A stretch of 45,635 nt of DNA from Marine Group I thaumarchaeote. GTDB lineage: Archaea; Thermoproteota; Nitrososphaeria; Nitrososphaerales; Nitrosopumilaceae. The position numbers were made by a program, and so were the translations under genes. The stretch spans positions 1 through 45,635 of the forward strand of contig JACATG010000009.1 of assembly GCA_013390905.1 (NCBI GenBank), read 5' to 3'. The notes below the pieces were generated by a model. The model did no database searches and was not told the DNA's origin. It worked only from the letters and a program-made list of their open reading frames with translations. Of the stretch, positions 41,201-45,635 are shown piece by piece. The first letter of the stretch is position 1. Every line of letters starts with the position of its first letter.

Positions 41201-41513
41201 TCCAGGCTTTGTAGGATTTCTTACTGGGCCTCTCGGACTTCCACCAGAGATGCAAATTCCAATTGCATTAGCAGAAACGATTCCAGGGATATTATTAATT
41301 ATTGGAGTTTTAACTAAAATTTCATCCTCGTTATTATCTATAGTAATGTTAGGAGCTATATTTTATGTAAAAGGCGCTACAAATCTTACAGGAGAAAAAG
41401 GATTTGAGCTGGACTTGATACTTCTTGCTGCAAGTTTAGTAATTATTGTTGCAGGAACTGGAAGAATATCAATCTCACATGTTGCAAAAAGAATCCCTAG
41501 ATTCCCACAGTGA
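41199..41513 (+). pseudogene. 5'-truncated DoxX family gene
   Basis: The frame from 41199 (NPGFVGFLTGPLGLPPE) to the stop at 41513 covers the second half of a DoxX protein: the helix pair with PIALAETIPGILLIIGVLTK, LLSIVMLGAIFYV and the end LVIIVAGTGRISI. The first two spans and loop are missing, and an in-frame TGA lies upstream. An 87-residue frame can start at ATG 41250 but would be only half the family. DoxX proteins are quinone-linked membrane subunits or small exported-electron factors. The gene is truncated at the same point as the DUF3179 end. Confidence 0.6.
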
Positions 41514-42536
41514 TTACTTTATTTTTTTATTTAATTCTGTAATGAATTTTTTTATTTTTAGTTTTGGAATTACAGCACCACATGCCTTATCATGTCCACC
41601 ACCAGAACCACCAAGATCAGTTGCTAAAATATTAACAATTTTTCCCAAGTGAACTTTACAATTCTTAGAGCCTCTAACTGAAACAGCATAGATACCATAA
41701 TCAGTCCTTTCTTTGTATGCAACACCAACATTTTTTCCTGATAAACCCATCACAAAATTAACAGCACCGCTTGCTCCTGCATCGAGAATTTCCATATAGC
41801 CAAGATTTTTCATGGTTTTCATTCCTTGTTTTACTTTGGCAATCATTTGGGATAGTTTTTCGACTTGGATTTGGGCAAACTCAAAAGTATTTGGGATGTC
41901 ATGTGGGAATTTAGAGTCCGCTAACTCTTCGACTAAATACAGTAGATAATCCGGTTCTTTTTGATGTCCAACAATGTTGTAGGTTAGAACTGTAGCGTTG
42001 ATTAGTGCAAATTGTCTATCATAGATTTGGAGTAATTTGGAGCCAATTGGCCTATCTTCCATATAATCAGTAATAGCTGCACATGTTGCAACAAATGAAG
42101 CATGGTCATTTAGTTTGGATTTGAACGCGGTATAAACCTGAACAGCAGTACATTCATTTGTATCATGAATAACTTTGACTTTGATTTTCTCTAAAGATTT
42201 TACAACAGTAGGATCAATATCATGATGATCAATGTAAGTAACTGCAATTTTATTTTTTCTAAGAGTTGTCATAATGTCTACAAATTCATCTTGTGTCTTT
42301 TTACTTAGTCCCAAATCACAAATGTACAAAGATTTTAGTTTTTTATCTAAAACCACTTGTTGCATAGCTTCCATTTGGCCAGGATAGTCCACAAGAATTG
42401 TATCCCCACCAAATGCTTGTCGGATTAATGCAGCTGAGCTGATTCCATCAGTATCTTCCTTGTGAGAAATACAAACAACTTTTGTTCGTTGTTTCTTAAC
42501 AGTTTTTTTGGTTGTTGTTTTTTTAGAGGGAGCCAT
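41514..42536 (-). CDS. DHH-family phosphoesterase
   Basis: A 340-residue DHH/DHHA1 phosphoesterase related to RecJ and NrnA. A basic N-terminal tail (KKTTTKKTVKKQ) precedes the DHH domain with DTDGISSAALI, YICDLG, and the name-giving YIDHHDID. The DHHA1 substrate domain ends in GGSGGGHDKACGA. Such enzymes hydrolyse single-stranded nucleic acids or small nucleotide esters; archaeal members include RecJ-like proteins that work with the replication helicase. The end touches the DoxX fragment stop with no spacer. Start ATG at 42536. Confidence 0.9.
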   Translation of the reverse strand: MAPSKKTTTKKTVKKQRTKVVCISHKEDTDGISSAALIRQAFGGDTILVDYPGQMEAMQQVVLDKKLKSLYICDLGLSKKTQDEFVDIMTTLRKNKIAVTYIDHHDIDPTVVKSLEKIKVKVIHDTNECTAVQVYTAFKSKLNDHASFVATCAAITDYMEDRPIGSKLLQIYDRQFALINATVLTYNIVGHQKEPDYLLYLVEELADSKFPHDIPNTFEFAQIQVEKLSQMIAKVKQGMKTMKNLGYMEILDAGASGAVNFVMGLSGKNVGVAYKERTDYGIYAVSVRGSKNCKVHLGKIVNILATDLGGSGGGHDKACGAVIPKLKIKKFITELNKKIK

Positions 42537-42627
42537 TTTTACATTTTTTTACTCGTAGATTTCTTGGATTTAGATACTGGCAATATGATTTGAAAATTAG
42601 TCCCTCATTTAAATGAAGAATTAAAAA

Positions 42628-42819
42628 CTAAGATTTTCTAAAAGACTTTTTGATACTTTGGTTAATCAAAGAACTAGAATCAACATAGACATCATAGAAT
42701 GATAATCCTTCCATCTGTGTTAGATAATCTATTTCTTGAATTTTTGTTAATTCTTCTGGCGATGCATTTAGCACCAAGTCATCTAATTTTTGCAAGTGTT
42801 TACGCTCTTTCGGTGTCAA
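42628..42819 (-). CDS. Small thaumarchaeal-type protein of unknown function
   Basis: A 63-residue frame from TTG 42819, upstream of the DHH gene. It has a charged helix (KERKHLQKLDDLVLN) and the segment GLSFYDVYVD, similar to GITFYDMVFE in the small protein on the other side of the citrate synthase gene. The shared FYD motif suggests both belong to one small family. Start codon uncertain. Confidence 0.45.
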   Translation of the reverse strand: MTPKERKHLQKLDDLVLNASPEELTKIQEIDYLTQMEGLSFYDVYVDSSSLINQSIKKSFRKS

Positions 42820-42905
42820 TTAATTTTTAATTAGAAATTTTCATTTATGACCAAAAGTTGGTATATTAGACTAATTACTAAACTTCATAGACATAATTTT
42901 GGCGA

Positions 42906-42915
42906 AAATATAATA
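42906..42915 (+). promoter_or_regulatory. TATA element for citrate synthase
   Basis: AAATATAATA is centred about 27 bases before the second ATG of the gene (42938) but only 18 before the first (42929). Archaeal spacing therefore favours a leaderless mRNA starting at the second ATG. Confidence 0.42.
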
Positions 42916-42937
42916 GAAGATTTTCGGTATGCTCAAT

Positions 42938-44101
42938 ATGGAGACTAAAAACATTGGTTTGCGTGGAATTGAGATTGCAGACACCAGAATCTCAAATATT
43001 GAAGGAGAAAAAGGCAAGCTCATTTATCGAGGATATGACATTTTAGATCTTGCAAAATACTCAAACTTTGAAGAAACAGCATACTTGTTGATTCATGATG
43101 GTCTGCCAAACAAACATCAACTAAATGAATTTAATGCAAAATTGATTGATGCAAGACACATTCCAAAGCAAATGCAGAAGAATATTGGAAATTGGAGAAA
43201 GGATGCAGATCCTATGGATATGCTTCAGGCATTTGTTGCGGCACTTGCAGGTTATTATGATGAAGAATTTGCAACTAAAGAGGCTAGTTATGATAGAGCC
43301 ATAAACCTTATTGCAAAAGTTCCCACGATCATTGCAAGTTGGCAGAGAATTAGAAATGGATTAAAAATTGTAGATCCGGATCCTTCTCTAAATCATGCTG
43401 CAAATTTTCTATACATGATGTCTGGCGAAAAACCAGATCCTGAAGTCGAGAAAGTTTTTGATGTGTGTTTGATTCTTCATGCTGACCACACTTTCAATGC
43501 ATCAACATTTACAGCAAGACAAGTTGCATCAACTAGAGCACACATGTTTTCAGCATCAAGTGCTGCAATTGGAGCATTAAGTGGTGAATTACATGGAGGT
43601 GCAAATACAGAAGTTATGAAAATGTTGTTAGAGATAGGTGAAATAGAAAAAGTTCAGCCATGGATTAAAGAAAAAATGAGTAAAGGTGAGAGAATTATGG
43701 GAATGGGACATGCAGTTTATAAAACATATGATCCACGAGCACAAGTTCTGAAAGAATTATCAAGAAAACTAGCAGAACAAACAAAAGAACCATGGTTCGA
43801 TTTGACAGAGAAAATTGAAACTACAACCATTTCTGAGATGAAATTGAAGAAAGGTAGAGACATTTATCCTAATGTAGATTTGTATAGTGCATCAATCTAC
43901 TACATGTTAAAAATTCCAGTAGATCTCAACACACCAATCTTTGCAATTTCAAGAGTTGTAGGATGGGCAGCTCATATCATTGAAGAAAAGTTTGCAGAAG
44001 CGGCACCAAAACCAACACTGTATAGACCAAAAGCGGCCTATATTGGAAAGTATTGTGGTCCAGAAGGATGTGAATACAAAACACTAGACTTGAGAAAATA
44101 A
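42938..44101 (+). CDS. gltA: Citrate synthase
   Basis: A 387-residue (from 42938) citrate synthase, condensing oxaloacetate with acetyl-CoA. Active-site histidines are in GELHGGANTEVM and MGMGHAVYKTYDPR, and the catalytic Asp lies in YPNVDLYSAS. The region LILHADHTFNAST is the conserved substrate helix. The length and RGYDILDLA start match the archaeal/Gram-positive short type. It is a single gene feeding the oxidative TCA branch used for biosynthesis. The alternative start is ATG 42929, three codons earlier. Confidence 0.95.
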   Translation: METKNIGLRGIEIADTRISNIEGEKGKLIYRGYDILDLAKYSNFEETAYLLIHDGLPNKHQLNEFNAKLIDARHIPKQMQKNIGNWRKDADPMDMLQAFVAALAGYYDEEFATKEASYDRAINLIAKVPTIIASWQRIRNGLKIVDPDPSLNHAANFLYMMSGEKPDPEVEKVFDVCLILHADHTFNASTFTARQVASTRAHMFSASSAAIGALSGELHGGANTEVMKMLLEIGEIEKVQPWIKEKMSKGERIMGMGHAVYKTYDPRAQVLKELSRKLAEQTKEPWFDLTEKIETTTISEMKLKKGRDIYPNVDLYSASIYYMLKIPVDLNTPIFAISRVVGWAAHIIEEKFAEAAPKPTLYRPKAAYIGKYCGPEGCEYKTLDLRK

Positions 44102-44104
44102 TTT

Positions 44105-44365
44105 TTAATTTCTTGTACTAAGCCACTCTTTTGCTTTAGAGTTTACGTCATGTTTGTACAACACTTCAAAAACCATATCATAAAATGTAATACCTTTTTT
44201 CTGTGCCTGATCATCAAGCCATCTTATGCCGTCTTTTAATTCTGGATCATATTCAGAGAATTCTACCAGTTCGTCTACCATCTTTGAGAAGAATGTGTGC
44301 GACTCAAGCATGAATGCACCTTTCAATCTATGATCATAAGGGGCGTATTCAAAATATATAGACAA
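44105..44365 (-). CDS. Small protein of unknown function with GITFYD motif
   Basis: An 86-residue frame from TTG at 44365, or 68 residues from the ATG at codon 19. It has helices FFSKMVDELVEFSEYDPEL and IRWLDDQAQKKG, then GITFYDMVFEVLYKHDV. The GI/LS-FYD-V segment matches the small protein before citrate synthase. Three bases separate its stop from that of citrate synthase. No known family. Confidence 0.5.
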   Translation of the reverse strand: MSIYFEYAPYDHRLKGAFMLESHTFFSKMVDELVEFSEYDPELKDGIRWLDDQAQKKGITFYDMVFEVLYKHDVNSKAKEWLSTRN

Positions 44366-44387
44366 AAGACCCCTTTTTGGTTGACAA

Positions 44388-44798
44388 TTGTGCCATGTTT
44401 TCTATTCAGATGGGAATGCAAAAAAGATTTCATGGGTTATACAAACTAGAGATTCAACAGTTGAGCAAAATAGAGATCATGCAGAAATCTATAAAGATAA
44501 AGTGACAAATTTGCAATCAAAGTATATTGCACTACATGTTGGTTTGTTTTGGGGAGTGGGAGCTTTTATTATAAAAAATGAAAATAGTGTCAAAATAAAA
44601 TTAGATGAAAAAATAATGTATGATCATTTTACATCTAATTTAAAAATTGAAGATAAATTTATAGAAAAACGAATACAATTCATCAAGCAATTAATAGAGC
44701 AAAGGAAATTAAAAATAGAATTTCAAATGATTGATACAGATAAAAATTTAGCCAGAAAAAGTATCAATGCAAAAGAGCTTAAGACCAAAAACGAGTAG
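44388..44798 (+). CDS. Protein of unknown function
   Basis: A 136-residue frame; TTG at 44388 is the only possible start since TGA lies four codons before. It contains ALHVGLFWGVGAFIIKN, a hydrophobic strand pair, surrounded by charged helices (FIEKRIQFIKQLIEQRKLKIEF), and a lysine-rich end. Nothing recognised. It may be a full gene or one whose 5' end has been lost. Confidence 0.45.
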   Translation: MCHVFYSDGNAKKISWVIQTRDSTVEQNRDHAEIYKDKVTNLQSKYIALHVGLFWGVGAFIIKNENSVKIKLDEKIMYDHFTSNLKIEDKFIEKRIQFIKQLIEQRKLKIEFQMIDTDKNLARKSINAKELKTKNE

Positions 44799-45102
44799 TT
44801 ACCTGGTGACAGCTCATTTGCGGTGTTAATTATGCTACGTATCAGATTCATAAAAGAAAGAATTGTTCAAAATCATTGACAATAGATAATGTTCGATTAC
44901 AGCGATCATGTAAAATTTTCAAATAATTTTTAAAATTTTGGTAAATATTTGAAAAATATTAAAAAATATGGATTTTAGAATGAAATCAATACAAAAAAAC
45001 AAGAAATAAGATGACAGAAATCCAAATGCTTGTAAAATTGAGATTATGAACGTAATAATGACGATTAGATTTATTTAGCATATAGTAAGTCATGGATCAA
45101 TT
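44799..45102. other. Gene-free spacer with a TATA-like element
   Basis: No convincing coding frame, RNA gene or repeat is visible in this AT-rich stretch. TTTATTTA at 45070-45077 is centred about 29 bases before the ATG at 45103 and probably drives the repeat-protein gene as a leaderless mRNA. Confidence 0.45.
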
Positions 45103-45635
45103 ATGGTAAGTATAGACAAAGCTGCAATTGTACTTACATTGGCAATTGTAGCTATAGCCTTAGGAGTTGCAGCATCAGGGGCGGCAACCCAAAACGCCAG
45201 TCCGGTTATCACAACTCCTACAATGGTTCCAACTGCAGGACCAACTATGGAAGATGGAGCAGCTGAAGCACTAGCTGAAGCTGAAGCACTAGCAGAAACA
45301 CTAGCTGAAGCTGAAGCACTAGCAGAAACACTAGCTGAAGCTGAAGCACTAGCAGAAACACTAGCTGAAGCTGAAGCACTAGCAGAAACACTAGCAGAAG
45401 CTGAAGCACTAGCAGAAACACTAGCTGAAGCTGAAGCACTAGCAGAAACACTAGCTGAAGCTGAAGCACTAGCAGAAACACTAGCTGAAGCTGAAGCACT
45501 AGCAGAAACACTAGCTGAAGCTGAAGCACTAGCAGAAACACTAGCTGAAGCTGAAGCACTAGCAGAAACACTAGCTGAAGCTGAAGCACTAGCAGAAACA
45601 CTAGCTGAAGCTGAAGCACTAGCAGAAACACTAGC
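45103..45635 (+). CDS. Membrane-anchored or secreted protein with LAEAEALAET tandem repeats (cut by the window end)
   Basis: Starts at ATG 45103 with MVSIDKAAIVLTLAIVAIALGVAASG, here shown as IDKAAIVLTLAIVAIALGVA, an uncleaved anchor or signal peptide. A short proline-threonine linker (PVITTPTMVPTAGPT) leads to repeats of the decapeptide LAEAEALAET, at least twelve full copies, continuing past the edge. Ala-Glu-Leu composition predicts a long acidic helical rod. I recognise the N-terminal style from other thaumarchaeal small surface proteins, but not the repeats. A cell-surface spacer or adhesin-like role is inference. Confidence 0.7.
   Translation, partial: MVSIDKAAIVLTLAIVAIALGVAASGAATQNASPVITTPTMVPTAGPTMEDGAAEALAEAEALAETLAEAEALAETLAEAEALAETLAEAEALAETLAEAEALAETLAEAEALAETLAEAEALAETLAEAEALAETLAEAEALAETLAEAEALAETLAEAEALAETLAEAEALAETL
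45271..45635 (+). repeat. 30-bp perfect coding tandem repeat array
   Basis: Twelve full 30-base units plus a 5-base partial unit run to the window end. Each encodes LAEAEALAET. All units are identical at the DNA level apart from one synonymous GCT to GCA change in the unit at 45391. Such uniformity indicates very recent or continuing expansion or concerted correction. The unit count may vary between cells or be mis-assembled. Confidence 0.92.

Noticed and set aside
41250-41513. Complete 87-residue DoxX gene starting at ATG 41250
   Set aside because: DoxX sequence continues upstream of this ATG to 41199 and then stops abruptly, so the ATG is internal to a truncated gene.
45245-45631. Long Leu/Val-rich minus-strand frame across the repeat array
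   Set aside because: It is only the antisense reading of the 30-bp coding repeats; any period divisible by three keeps several frames open. The plus frame has a start, a promoter element and a proper N-terminus.
45271-45635. CRISPR array
   Set aside because: Units are directly joined with no spacers and encode a repeated peptide.

Overview
The window is an AT-rich, densely packed archaeal chromosome segment, most likely from an ammonia-oxidising Nitrososphaerota (Thaumarchaeota) close to Nitrosopumilus or Nitrosarchaeum. The evidence is the mix of archaeal information proteins (TBP, TrmB- and DtxR-type regulators, type 4 uracil-DNA glycosylase, archaeal AspRS), a CdvC/Vps4 ATPase linked to an ESCRT-III-like gene, A/V-type ATPase subunit F, a short zinc-ribbon membrane protein with the CGPGT repeats seen in marine thaumarchaea, and many apparently leaderless genes with a TATA element about 25-30 bases before the start codon. 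No rRNA, tRNA or CRISPR array was found.

Layout. 1-7.3 kb: the end of a tandem short-chain-dehydrogenase protein, a hairpin-rich intergenic element, a run of minus-strand membrane or exported proteins (TauE/SafE permease, DUF192, zinc-ribbon protein), a DtxR-like regulator, a PIN-ATPase-KH protein and a broken response regulator. 7.3-12.7 kb: TldD, two base-excision DNA glycosylases in one overlapping operon, two DedA/VTT membrane proteins and an oligopeptide-type ABC ATPase. 12.8-17.9 kb: aspS, several tiny zinc proteins (one apparently fused once to a membrane segment now in another frame), a glucose/sorbosone-dehydrogenase-like propeller and a degraded cas1 gene with a coupled upstream ORF. 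17.9-22.7 kb: the branched-chain amino acid operon ilvB-ilvH-leuA-leuB. 22.9-31.6 kb: an LsrF-like aldolase with a zinc alcohol dehydrogenase, atpF, a SWIM-finger protein, a metallophosphoesterase and carA-carB.

31.6-35.3 kb holds an ESCRT-III-like gene, a helical companion and cdvC in one tight operon, divergent from a TrmB-family regulator, which is followed by a fragment of a second TBP gene. 35.3-39.9 kb carries two Cys-rich microproteins, a stand-alone RAM domain, the intact tbp, then an inositol-monophosphatase-like gene joined to a bifunctional inositol-phosphate cytidylyltransferase/CDP-alcohol transferase (the enzyme pair of di-myo-inositol-phosphate synthesis), RidA and a PPOX-fold protein. 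39.95-41.5 kb is an unusually gene-poor, eroded stretch: micro-ORFs, a C-rich hairpin, a membrane protein interrupted by an in-frame TAG, and a junction where a DUF3179 gene and a DoxX gene have both lost their 5' ends. 41.5-45.6 kb has a DHH phosphoesterase, citrate synthase and, at the right edge, a membrane-anchored protein made of perfect 30-bp tandem repeats that runs out of the window.

Most genes are housekeeping. The most unusual observations are the frameshifted Cas1 relic, the ESCRT-III/CdvC operon, the di-myo-inositol-phosphate-type enzymes in an apparent mesophile, the TBP fragment, the eroded 40-41.5 kb segment and the near-perfect tandem repeat gene. I see no complete new defence or mobile system.
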